Source: Bordetella parapertussis (GTDB lineage Bacteria; Pseudomonadota; Gammaproteobacteria; Burkholderiales; JACQAP01). From it: a stretch of 64,000 nt of DNA. The stretch is from NCBI GenBank assembly GCA_945900965.1, contig CAMDKM010000006.1, forward strand, positions 1-64,000, written 5' to 3'. The notes below the pieces were generated by a model, which was not told the origin of the DNA, searched no databases, and saw only the letters and a list, made by a program, of their open reading frames with translations. This document shows positions 44,081 to 52,184 of this stretch, one piece after another. The position numbers and the translations under genes were made by a program. Within the stretch, counting starts at the first letter, position 1; each line of letters starts with the position of its first letter.

Positions 44081-45193
44081 CTATTTTTTCTCCGACCAGT
44101 AGTAATCGGCACCCATCTCGTACGGCGCATAAACATTGCGTCTTGCCGGTACGACTTTGGAAGCGAATGCACGTTGCGAGTCGTAGACTTTTTTAAAGAA
44201 CGGACTTTTTGCCACTTCCTCCTTGGCGATCTGATCCCAGATTTCAAGTGTCTTGGCCAAAATGTCAGGCGGCGTGCGCTCGATCTTGACGCCGTGTTTT
44301 TCCCGCAATTCCACCAGTGCCTCGGCATTGAGTTTGTTGGATATCAATTGAGAGTGCAGCGTGGCTTCCATGGCCGCCGACTTGACGATCTCGCGCTGAT
44401 CGTCGGGCAACTTTTTCCATACGTCGGCGTTGATCAACAGTTCCAGAACGGTGGCGGGTTCGTGAACCGAGGGCATGTAGGCGTACTTCCACACCGTGTG
44501 CAAGCCGACTTTCATGTCTTCCGCCGGACCGGCCCACTCCGCGCATTCAATGACGCCGCGCTGACCCGACGGGACAATCTCGCCGCCCGGCATGTTCACT
44601 GTATTCATGCCGGACTTGCTGAATATCTCAGCGGTGATACTGGTTTCGCGGCACTTGCGGCCCTTCAGGTCCTCCCAGTTTTTAACCGGCTTCTTGAACC
44701 AGCCAAGTATTTGATTGGCCACCGAAGTCATCGGCATGACCACCACGTTGCGCTGCAATTCCTTTTGATACAAGTCCTGATACAACTCCAATCCGCCGCC
44801 TTCGTGAATCCAGCCCAGGTAGTCGAGCATGTCCATGCCGAAGGGTCCGCCGGGCGCCGGACCAAAGAGGACGGCTGCCCGGGTCTTCCCCAGCCAATAT
44901 CCGGCAGCCGAATGCGCACCGTCGAGAACGCCTTTGTGAACTGCATCGAGCACTTCGAACGGTGGCACAACTGCGCCGGGCGGCAGGATGTCGATCAGCA
45001 ATCGCCCGCCACTAAGTGCCTGTACGCGCTCGGCGAAATATTTCGAGTTCTCGAATATGTAACCCGACGGTGGAAATACCGATTGGAACCGCAGCTTGGT
45101 GACCGATTGCGCGGACACCGTCGTCGATGCCAGCGCAAATATGCAGGAGACGGCCAACATTCTTGCAAATTTCATGACAATCATCTCTTTCAT
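44081..45193 (-). CDS. dctP: TRAP transporter binding protein DctP, paralogue 3
   Basis: The 370-residue product has MKEMIVMKFARMLAVSCIF as its leader. The ATG at 45193 lies 5 nt after a perfect GGAGG contributed by a family A arm (A8); Met7 at 45175 is the start matched by the other paralogues. Core motifs match paralogue 2 over most of the length. It is the promoter-proximal member of the tandem set. Confidence 0.88.
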   Translation of the reverse strand: MKEMIVMKFARMLAVSCIFALASTTVSAQSVTKLRFQSVFPPSGYIFENSKYFAERVQALSGGRLLIDILPPGAVVPPFEVLDAVHKGVLDGAHSAAGYWLGKTRAAVLFGPAPGGPFGMDMLDYLGWIHEGGGLELYQDLYQKELQRNVVVMPMTSVANQILGWFKKPVKNWEDLKGRKCRETSITAEIFSKSGMNTVNMPGGEIVPSGQRGVIECAEWAGPAEDMKVGLHTVWKYAYMPSVHEPATVLELLINADVWKKLPDDQREIVKSAAMEATLHSQLISNKLNAEALVELREKHGVKIERTPPDILAKTLEIWDQIAKEEVAKSPFFKKVYDSQRAFASKVVPARRNVYAPYEMGADYYWSEKK

Positions 45194-45195
45194 TT

Positions 45196-45236
45196 TTTCC
45201 TCCGCGTCCTCCGCGTCCTCCGCGGTGAGAGATTTT
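45196..45236. repeat. Family A repeat, single arm (A8)
   Basis: One arm: TTTCCTCCGCGTCCTCCGC then GTCCTCCGCGGTGAGAG. Its - strand end reads GGAGGAAAAAATG, joining directly to the start codon of dctP paralogue 3. Confidence 0.75.
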
Positions 45237-45258
45237 AAGTACGTTCTTTTCGATCCGG

Positions 45259-46311
45259 CTACGAAGGCAGGATGACACCCTTGCCGGAAGTCTGTTTGTC
45301 GAAGAGTTGATAAGCCTCCTCGGCCTGCTCCAGCTTCCAGCGGTGGGTAAATAATTTATCGAGGTCGATTTCGCGATCCGCGACATAACGCGCGCAATCG
45401 GCCTGACCGACGGTCGAGAACGTCCATGAACCGATGATCGTAACTTGCCGGCGCAGAATGTCGTTGCTCACATCCAGGGTAACGGAGTCGCCTTCCCCGA
45501 CGAAACAGGCCTTGCCCCAGGTGCGCACACATTTGACCGCCTGTGCACGCGCCTGCGGCGACGAGGACGCATCGAGCGAGGCGTGGGCGCCGCGTCCATG
45601 CGTCACATCCTTGATGGCTTGCACGACATTTTCGACCTTGGCCGGATTGATCAGGATGTCGGCGCCGAATTCCTTCGCGCGCGCCAGACGTTCCTCGCTG
45701 GTATCCAGCGCAATCACCCGGGCACCCAGTTCGGACGCCAGCAGCGTGGCCGACAGGCCAACCGGTCCCTGGCCGAAAATTGCAATGGTCTGGTCGCCGA
45801 GCAGGTCCAGCCTGTGCAGCGCGCCCCAGGCTGTGCCGGTGCCGCAGGAAATCGCGGCACCCGCTTCGAAAGACAATTCTTCCGGCAGCGGTACCAGGGT
45901 GCGCGCCGGGCATTTCATGTAGCGCGCGTGGGCGCCATGGCCGGTGGCGCCGTAAACTTCCTTGACACCTTCGACGCACAATTGCATCCAGCCGGTGTTG
46001 CAGTGTTCGCACACGCCGCAGCCGCGGTAGTGGTGCTGCATTACGCGCATGCCGACCTGGGCCTGGTTGGCCGCCACACCCGGCCCGACCGCGGCAACCA
46101 CACCGCAAGGCTCGTGTCCGGCGACCAGCGGTCCGCTGATCGTGCCCAGGCCCAGCGACGACGCGCCGCCCACCGCACGGTAAAACTTCAGGTCGCTTCC
46201 GCACATGCCGGAAGCCTTGATCTCCAGCACCACCTCGCCCGGACCCGGTGTGGGATCCGGAAAGTCCAAAATTTCCAGCTTGCGATTACCGGGGAATACC
46301 ACGCCTTTCAT
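45259..46311 (-). CDS. Zinc-dependent alcohol dehydrogenase (MDR family)
   Basis: The 350-residue protein has catalytic zinc ligands C37 (GMCGSD) and H66/E67 (AGHEPCG), and structural zinc cysteines C98, C101, C104 and C112 (GCGVCEHCNTGWMQLC). The Rossmann motif is IFGQGPVGLSATLLASELGA. It oxidises alcohols or polyols with NAD(P). The adjacent aldehyde dehydrogenase (46551) could take the product further to an acid. GGAGAG precedes the start. Confidence 0.9.
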   Translation of the reverse strand: MKGVVFPGNRKLEILDFPDPTPGPGEVVLEIKASGMCGSDLKFYRAVGGASSLGLGTISGPLVAGHEPCGVVAAVGPGVAANQAQVGMRVMQHHYRGCGVCEHCNTGWMQLCVEGVKEVYGATGHGAHARYMKCPARTLVPLPEELSFEAGAAISCGTGTAWGALHRLDLLGDQTIAIFGQGPVGLSATLLASELGARVIALDTSEERLARAKEFGADILINPAKVENVVQAIKDVTHGRGAHASLDASSSPQARAQAVKCVRTWGKACFVGEGDSVTLDVSNDILRRQVTIIGSWTFSTVGQADCARYVADREIDLDKLFTHRWKLEQAEEAYQLFDKQTSGKGVILPS

Positions 46312-46341
46312 TTTTCTCTCCTTTGGATTCTTAAATGCTGT

Positions 46342-46540
46342 TTTGAATCACGGAGCACACGGAGAACACGGAGGGAAGGCAGAAGCTGACACTGGGCGCT
46401 TCGAAGCATTCACTGGATATTGATCTGCGGCGGAAGCTTCGTGACGCCTGTTCCCGAACAAGCTGTCAGGTTTTCACCCAGAAACGCTTTCCCTCGTTTT
46501 GTTTTTCTCCGTGTCCTTTGTGTCCTCCGTGTTTCACTCC
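46342..46540. repeat. Family A dispersed inverted repeat (A9)
   Basis: Left arm TTGAATCACGGAGCACACG then GAGAACACGGAGGG; right arm CTCCGTGTCCTTTGTGTCC then TCCGTGTTTCA. The loop is about 125 bp and contains inverted GAAGCTTC-type sequence rather than the usual core. Confidence 0.75.
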
Positions 46541-46550
46541 TGGTTTCGTT

Positions 46551-48026
46551 TTAGCGAAGCACAAACGGGTTGCCGGTTGCGGCGCCGGTGTTGATCCACA
46601 CGCTCTTGACTTGCAGGTATTCGCGGATGCCTTCCTGTCCGCTTTCGCGTCCCAATCCGGAATCCTTGTAACCGCCGAAGGGCGACAGATAACTCACCGC
46701 GCGGTAGGTGTTGACCCACACGGTGCCGGCCTGGAGGCGCTCCGACATGCGGATGGCGCGACCGATGTCACTGGTCCACACGCCTGCGCCGAGACCGAAG
46801 CGGATGTCATTGGCGATCTGCAAGGCTTCTTCTTCGTCCTTGAACTTGATGACGGACAACACCGGCCCGAAGACTTCTTCCTGGGCGATGCGCATGTTGT
46901 TTTTCACCCCGGTGAATACCGTCGGCTCGACGAACCAGCCGTCGCCGCATTCCGGCCGCGTGGCCGGACCGCCGCCCAGTGCCAGCGTGGCGCCGTCCTT
47001 CTTCGCCACGTCGATGTAACTCAGTACCTTTTCGTATTGCGGACGGGTGGTGATCGGGCCGACCTGGGTTTCGGTGCTCATCGGGTCGCCCATGCGCGCG
47101 GTCTTCGCCAGCGCGATCAGCTTTTCCATGAATGCATCGTGAATGCCTTCCTGAAGCAGCAGGCGCGAACCGGCGATACAGGTCTGCCCGGTGGCCGCGA
47201 AAATGCCGGACACCGCGCCGTTCACCGCGTCTTCAATTTTTGCGTCGGCAAACACGATGTTCGGCGATTTTCCGCCGAGTTCCAGCGTCACGCGCTTGAA
47301 GGTTTTCGCGGCGATTTCGTTGATCGCGCGGCCGGTGCCATCCGAGCCGGTGAACGCAATCTTGCGCACCAGCGGGTGCGAGGTCAGGCTGCCGACGTCT
47401 TTTCCGAATCCAGTCACTACGTTCACCACTCCGGGCGGGAAGCCCGCTTCTTCCACCAGCTTCACGAATTCGACTGTGGAAGCCGAGGTAAATTCGGAAG
47501 GCTTTATTACCACGGTATTGCCCGCCGCCAACGCCGGGGCGAGCTTCCATGCCAGCAACAGCAGTGGCGAATTCCAGGCAGTAATTGCAGCCACCACGCC
47601 CAGCGGCTCGTAGCGGGTGAAGTTGAAATAACCCTTCTTGTCCAGCGGAATCACCGCACCCTGGATCTTGTCGGCCAGGCCGCCGAAGTAGTAGTACCAC
47701 TGGGGGACGTAATTGACCTGGCCCAGCATTTCCGAGATCAGTTTGCCGTTGTCGCGCACTTCGGTTTCGGCGAGCTTTTTCGCATCGCGCGCGATCAGTT
47801 CGCCGAGCTTGTGGACCAGCAGTCCGCGCTGGCTGGCGGTGAGCTGCGGCCAGGGCCCGGTGGTGAACGCGCGGTGCGCGACCTGCACGGCACGATCCAC
47901 GTCCTGGGCATCGCCCTGCGCCACCTGCGCCCAAACCTTGCCGGTGAACGGGTTGTAGCTGTCGAACCATTTGCCGGAGGCGGAATCGACGAATTTTCCG
48001 TCGATGTACATCTGGTATTTCTGCAT
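46551..48026 (-). CDS. NAD(P)-dependent aldehyde dehydrogenase
   Basis: The ATG at 48026 (AAGGAG six nt upstream) gives 491 residues starting MQKYQMYIDGKFVD. The fold is complete: Rossmann NTVVIKPSEFTSAS, catalytic E249 in LELGGKSPNI, catalytic C283 in ATGQTCIAGSR and late EEVFGPVLSVIKF. It converts an aldehyde to a carboxylic acid. It lies between the alcohol dehydrogenase and a ketopantoate-reductase-like gene on the same strand, suggesting one oxidation route. Confidence 0.92.
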   Translation of the reverse strand: MQKYQMYIDGKFVDSASGKWFDSYNPFTGKVWAQVAQGDAQDVDRAVQVAHRAFTTGPWPQLTASQRGLLVHKLGELIARDAKKLAETEVRDNGKLISEMLGQVNYVPQWYYYFGGLADKIQGAVIPLDKKGYFNFTRYEPLGVVAAITAWNSPLLLLAWKLAPALAAGNTVVIKPSEFTSASTVEFVKLVEEAGFPPGVVNVVTGFGKDVGSLTSHPLVRKIAFTGSDGTGRAINEIAAKTFKRVTLELGGKSPNIVFADAKIEDAVNGAVSGIFAATGQTCIAGSRLLLQEGIHDAFMEKLIALAKTARMGDPMSTETQVGPITTRPQYEKVLSYIDVAKKDGATLALGGGPATRPECGDGWFVEPTVFTGVKNNMRIAQEEVFGPVLSVIKFKDEEEALQIANDIRFGLGAGVWTSDIGRAIRMSERLQAGTVWVNTYRAVSYLSPFGGYKDSGLGRESGQEGIREYLQVKSVWINTGAATGNPFVLR

Positions 48027-48048
48027 CACGATCTCCTTGATGGGGGCG

Positions 48049-48984
48049 TTAGCTGCGTACGCCCATTTTTTTCTCTTTGGTGCGCACCAGCGCGCTCACG
48101 ACGGTATTGAAAGGGGTATCGATGCCGACGAGCTTTCCTGTGACGGGAATTGCGCCGTTGATGGCATCGATTTCCGACATCCGCCCCGCCATGTGATCCA
48201 GCAGCATGGAAGGACGGGCATTGGGAATTTTTGAACCGAAGTTACGCACGTAGGCGACCGGGTCATCGAAATCGACGCGGATTTTTTTCGCCTTGGCGAC
48301 CTGGTAAGCCTCGGCTGCGCAGCCGGACGCAACCTGCCAGGCCTGGGGATCCTGCATAACTTCGCCGACGGTCAGTTCCGTGAGCGAACAGGTGCCGGAA
48401 AAACACACGTTGCAGATGAGTTTTTCCCAGACCAGTTGATCGATATCGTCGAAGCACTTCACCTTGAATCCGCCGGAGCGCCAGACTTCGGCGATATTTT
48501 CGAGCCTGGGTGTGACGGGACTGGCGAATTCGCCCAAGCGGACCAGCTCCCAGCCGTTGTGATGGGCATGGCCCGGGCCCTTCATCGAGGCGCCGAATCC
48601 GCCCACGACGCCGACCATCATCCGTTCGCGGCCAATGATGCGCGCCGCGGTATCGGGGCCACCCAGCCCGTTCTGAATGGAGAGCACTACGGTTTGGGGC
48701 CCGATCAGGGGCTGCGCCGACTTTGCAGCCTGCTCGACGTGCATCGTTTTGGTGGCAAGGATGACCAGATCACAGGGACCGGCATCTGCCGTGTCGGTGG
48801 TTGCATGTACGGCAACTGTGCGGCTGCCGGAAGCGCCTTCCAGACGCAGGCCATTCGCGCGCATGGCATCCACGTGTTCGCGCCAGGAATCGATCGCCCA
48901 GACGTCGTGTCCGGTCGATCCGAGCAATGCCGCATAGACGCTGCCCATGGCGCCGCAGCCAAGTACCGCGATCTTCAATCTCAC
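48049..48984 (-). CDS. 2-dehydropantoate 2-reductase family protein
   Basis: The 311-residue protein has the NADPH motif KIAVLGCGAMGSVYAALLG, NGLGGPDTAARIIGRERMM, the catalytic-lysine region VWEKLICNVCFSGTC and the C-terminal RPSMLLDHMAGRMSEIDAIN, which are PanE/ApbA blocks. The start is GTG at 48984. In this catabolic setting it may reduce or oxidise another 2-oxo or hydroxy acid instead of serving pantothenate synthesis. Confidence 0.88.
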   Translation of the reverse strand: MRLKIAVLGCGAMGSVYAALLGSTGHDVWAIDSWREHVDAMRANGLRLEGASGSRTVAVHATTDTADAGPCDLVILATKTMHVEQAAKSAQPLIGPQTVVLSIQNGLGGPDTAARIIGRERMMVGVVGGFGASMKGPGHAHHNGWELVRLGEFASPVTPRLENIAEVWRSGGFKVKCFDDIDQLVWEKLICNVCFSGTCSLTELTVGEVMQDPQAWQVASGCAAEAYQVAKAKKIRVDFDDPVAYVRNFGSKIPNARPSMLLDHMAGRMSEIDAINGAIPVTGKLVGIDTPFNTVVSALVRTKEKKMGVRS

Positions 48985-49184
48985 TCCCCCACTATGATTT
49001 CACGCGGTCAGTCCCGAACTGCCAAGGCTGCCGCCGTTTTTTTGCGCCCGTCCCGAACTTATCCGGACCGAAGCGATGCGCGGAAGTATAGCCTGATCGT
49101 CTAGGCATCGGGCGCAAACCGGGGCGTGGAACCTGACGTCTCGCTATCGAACACCCAGGTGCCACAGGCTTCCGGAAAACCCAA

Positions 49185-49193
49185 TGCTAGAAT
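49185..49193 (+). promoter_or_regulatory. Candidate extended -10 promoter
   Basis: TGCTAGAAT at 49185-49193 is a good extended -10 (TGn plus TAGAAT) 28 nt before the ATG of the transporter at 49221. No clear -35 is seen, as is common with extended -10 promoters. Confidence 0.4.
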
Positions 49194-49220
49194 CCACCGT
49201 CGTTTTTACAGGCAGATGCG

Positions 49221-50612
49221 ATGCGATCGGACGGGTTACCGTTGTTAAATAACTCCGCCGCGACAGCCGTCCGGGGCGGGCTCACGGCCGCCGCGTTGAT
49301 TTGGGCACTGCCGGCGTGCGCCGCAACCGCCGCGACGGGCGAGTCGCCGGCATTATTCGGCATCCCGACCGAATTCCTGATTTTCGCCGCGACGCTGCTT
49401 GGCGTGGCGGTGTTCCACCATCAAACTATGCGCGTCGCGCTGCTCGGTCTGGCCGCGATCGTGGCGTATCAATTTCTGGTCACCGGCTTTCACGCCGGAC
49501 CCGGGATTGACGGTATTGTCAGCCATCTGGCGCACGAATGGGTGATTCTCGCCAACCTGTTTCTGCTGCTCGTCGGATTTGCCGTGTTGTCACGACACTT
49601 CGAGCAAAGCAGTGTGCCGGAAGTGCTGCCGAAATTCCTGCCCGATGACTGGAAGGGTGGATTCACGTTGCTTGCCATGATTTTCGTGCTGTCATCAATT
49701 CTAGACAATATTGCGGCTGCGATCATTGGCGGCAGCATTGCGGGGACAGTCTTCAGGCACAAGGTGCATATCGCCTATCTTGCGGCTATCGTTGCCGCCT
49801 CGAATGCCGGCGGAGCGGGCAGTGTGGTCGGCGACACCACCACCACGATGATGTGGATTGCCGGCGTGAGTCCGCTTGCCGTGCTGGAAGCTTATATCCC
49901 GTCGCTTGTCGCCTTGTTCATATTCGGTATTCCGGCCTCGATCCGGCAGCATTCTTACTCGCCGATCTGGAAAGATCCGCCGAGGGGCACACATATCGAT
50001 TGGAGCCGTGTCCTGATGGTCGCGCTGATTCTTATAGCCGCCATTGCCACCAATGTGGCGATCAACACGGGCTTTGCCGCGCATGCGGACAGCTTTCCGT
50101 TCATCGGCGCGGCGGTCTGGGGCGTGATCCTGCTCGGGGCGGGGTGGCGAAGACCCGACTGGAAGGTGGTGCCCGAAGCAGTCAAAGGCAGTGTCTTCCT
50201 GCTGGCGCTGGTGATGTGCGCCTCCCTGATGCCCGTTGATAAGCTGCCAGCCGCGTCATGGCAGACAGCGCTGCAACTCGGTTTCGTTTCAGCGGTGTTC
50301 GACAATATTCCGCTTACCGCGCTTGCCTTGAAACAGGGCGGTTACGACTGGGGATTTCTCGCTTACGCCGTTGGCTTCGGGGGCTCGATGATCTGGTTCG
50401 GCTCCTCGGCGGGGGTTGCCTTGTCTAATCTGTTTCCGGAGGCAAAATCGGTGTGGTTGTGGTTGAAACATGGTTGGTATATCGCGGTAGCCTATGTCGT
50501 CGGCTTTTTCGTTCTGTTGCTGGTGCTCGGTTGGCATCCGAACGGAGGCCCCAAGCCGCAGTTCACAGCGCCCGTTTCCCAGGCAGCCGTTGTTGGCGGA
50601 TATCAAAGCTGA
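49221..50612 (+). CDS. Ion-transporter-superfamily membrane protein (NhaD/ArsB/CitM-like)
   Basis: The 463-residue protein has a signal-like first helix and about 12 others. Two inverted halves each carry a DN motif: VLSSILDNIAAAIIGG and GFVSAVFDNIPLTALALK, as in NhaD, ArsB and CitM-type carriers. GVSPLAVLEAYIPSL and WFGSSAGVALSNLFPEAK resemble the Na+/H+ antiporter side. Substrate is uncertain between sodium/proton and organic anion. It is divergent from the - strand acid-oxidation cluster. Confidence 0.8.
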   Translation: MRSDGLPLLNNSAATAVRGGLTAAALIWALPACAATAATGESPALFGIPTEFLIFAATLLGVAVFHHQTMRVALLGLAAIVAYQFLVTGFHAGPGIDGIVSHLAHEWVILANLFLLLVGFAVLSRHFEQSSVPEVLPKFLPDDWKGGFTLLAMIFVLSSILDNIAAAIIGGSIAGTVFRHKVHIAYLAAIVAASNAGGAGSVVGDTTTTMMWIAGVSPLAVLEAYIPSLVALFIFGIPASIRQHSYSPIWKDPPRGTHIDWSRVLMVALILIAAIATNVAINTGFAAHADSFPFIGAAVWGVILLGAGWRRPDWKVVPEAVKGSVFLLALVMCASLMPVDKLPAASWQTALQLGFVSAVFDNIPLTALALKQGGYDWGFLAYAVGFGGSMIWFGSSAGVALSNLFPEAKSVWLWLKHGWYIAVAYVVGFFVLLLVLGWHPNGGPKPQFTAPVSQAAVVGGYQS

Positions 50613-50635
50613 TTCCGAGAGGTTACTAATCCTGC

Positions 50636-50788
50636 TTACAGGGCGCAGCCCATGGCCCGCAGTGTTGCGTCCACCACGATCACCTCACCGAGTCTAACCA
50701 TGTCCACCGCCTTGTGCACCGGGAGGTTGTCGCTGCGGGCGGTGCGCACCGTAATGGTCGCGCCGCACAGGTTGCCCGTGCGGTGCAT
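50636..50788 (-). pseudogene. RraA-family (oxaloacetate decarboxylase/aldolase-like) remnant
   Basis: The frame LCGATITVRTARSDNLPVHK, AVDMVRLGEVIVVDATL is the core of RraA/HMG-aldolase family proteins (there: A-TV---DN--VHKA-D---PGDV-VVDA). The protein ends after MGCAL, before the catalytic GG--T---A R D region, and has no good start. It is a fragment in a gap between two + strand genes. Confidence 0.65.
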
Positions 50789-50866
50789 TGGCCGCTGCCC
50801 GGATGCCGCACTCGCGGGTAAAATTCGCGTGCCCTCAAAATTGAACCCGTACGGAGTACGTACCTG

Positions 50867-51976
50867 ATGAACACGCAAAATTCAACAAACACCGCCCTGA
50901 CATTCGAAAGCGTCACGGTACGGAGCGTGGCGGTGCCGCTGCGCCGGCCGATTGTCGCGAAAGTCGGAACCTACACCGAGTGGCCTCTGATTCTGATCGA
51001 CGTGAAGACGCGCGAGGGCATCATCGGCAGTGCTTACCTCGAACCTTACGTGCGCACCGCCATGGGCTACCTCGGCGCCGCCATCATTGAGATTGGCGAA
51101 CGACTGAAGAACAAGCCGCTCGCCCCGCTCGACTGCTTCCGCGAATCCATGGGACTGCTGCACCTGATCGGGCGTGAGGGTGTGAGCCTGATTGCCACCG
51201 CGGGGCTGGACATGGCGATTTGGGATGCACTGGCCAAAGCGCGCAACCTGCCGCTCGCGGTGTTACTGGGTGGCAGCACCGGAAAAGTACGGGCCTACAA
51301 TTCCAATGGCCTTTGGCTGATACCACTGGAAAAATTGGCAGACGAAGCCAAGGGGCTTGTCGCGGAGCGGGGCTTCAAGGCGTTAAAGATGCGGCTTGGT
51401 CGCCCTTCGCTGAAAGAAGACATCGCGGCGATCGCGGCAGTGCGAAACGCGGTCGGCGACAACGTGCACGTCATGAGCGACTTCAACCAGGGTTATGCGC
51501 TGGGCGAGGCGCTGCTGCGCCTCCATGGCCTCGACGATCAGGGTCTGTACTGGTTCGAGGAGCCGATCGCCTATAACGACATCTACGGCAACGCGCAACT
51601 CACCCGCGAATTGAAAACCCCGATACAGATCGGCGAAAACATTTACGGCCCGCGGTCATTCTTGCAGTTTGTGCAGGCCGAGGCAGCTGACCTTTACATG
51701 CCCGACTTGATGCGCATCGGCGGTGTCACCGGCTGGATGCGTGCCGCGGCAATTGCCGGCGCGGCGGGCAAGCCGCTATCGAGTCATCTGTATCCGGAAG
51801 TCTCTGCACATTTGCTGCGTGTGAGCGAATCGGCCGACTGGGTGGAATGGCGCGACTGGGCGGATCCGATTCTGGCCCGGCCATTCGAAGTAATAGAGGG
51901 ACAGATCATCGTGCCGGACACACCGGGCAACGGTATTGCCTGGAATGAGCAGGCGGTGAAGAAATTTTCGGTTTGA
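50867..51976 (+). CDS. Mandelate-racemase-like enolase-superfamily protein with K/R active-site change
   Basis: The 369-residue protein resembles mandelate racemase along its length. Matches include metal ligands D205 (DFNQGY), E231/E232 (FEEPI) and E257 (IGENIYGP), H307 (SSHLYPEVSAHLL), E327 (DWVEW) and IGGVTGWMRAAAI. The KxK pair is K174-M-R176, so the residue equivalent to K166, the S-specific base of mandelate racemase, is Arg. H307 and K174 remain. It may act on one face only, e.g. as a dehydratase or an epimerase with altered base use. Confidence 0.85.
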   Translation: MNTQNSTNTALTFESVTVRSVAVPLRRPIVAKVGTYTEWPLILIDVKTREGIIGSAYLEPYVRTAMGYLGAAIIEIGERLKNKPLAPLDCFRESMGLLHLIGREGVSLIATAGLDMAIWDALAKARNLPLAVLLGGSTGKVRAYNSNGLWLIPLEKLADEAKGLVAERGFKALKMRLGRPSLKEDIAAIAAVRNAVGDNVHVMSDFNQGYALGEALLRLHGLDDQGLYWFEEPIAYNDIYGNAQLTRELKTPIQIGENIYGPRSFLQFVQAEAADLYMPDLMRIGGVTGWMRAAAIAGAAGKPLSSHLYPEVSAHLLRVSESADWVEWRDWADPILARPFEVIEGQIIVPDTPGNGIAWNEQAVKKFSV

Positions 51977-52017
51977 TGGTGGCGCTTCAGCGCTGAACGT
52001 TTAATCCTGAAGAATGT

Positions 52018-52156
52018 TTGAATCACGGAGAACACGGAGATCACGGGGTAAAACATTGAGATATTTTTCTTGGTACGTTCTCCATTTGGGCGAGAGGCCA
52101 GAGCATTATCGAGTTCTCGGATTTGCTCGGTGCACACCGTGTTCTCCGTGATTCAA
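52018..52156. repeat. Family A dispersed inverted repeat (A10)
   Basis: Left arm TGAATCACGGAGAACACGG then AGATCACGGGG; right arm ACACCGTGTTCTCCGTGAT then TCA. The loop has TTCTCCATTTGGGCGAGA, the core-type hairpin. It lies between convergent genes. Confidence 0.85.
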
Positions 52157-52184
52157 TGGTATTTGTTGGGTTAATCCAAACCGA

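Noticed and set aside
43922-45238. A 438-codon + strand open frame over dctP paralogue 3
   Set aside because: It mirrors the dctP gene and shows the same antisense pattern over paralogues 1 and 2; it has no domain of its own.
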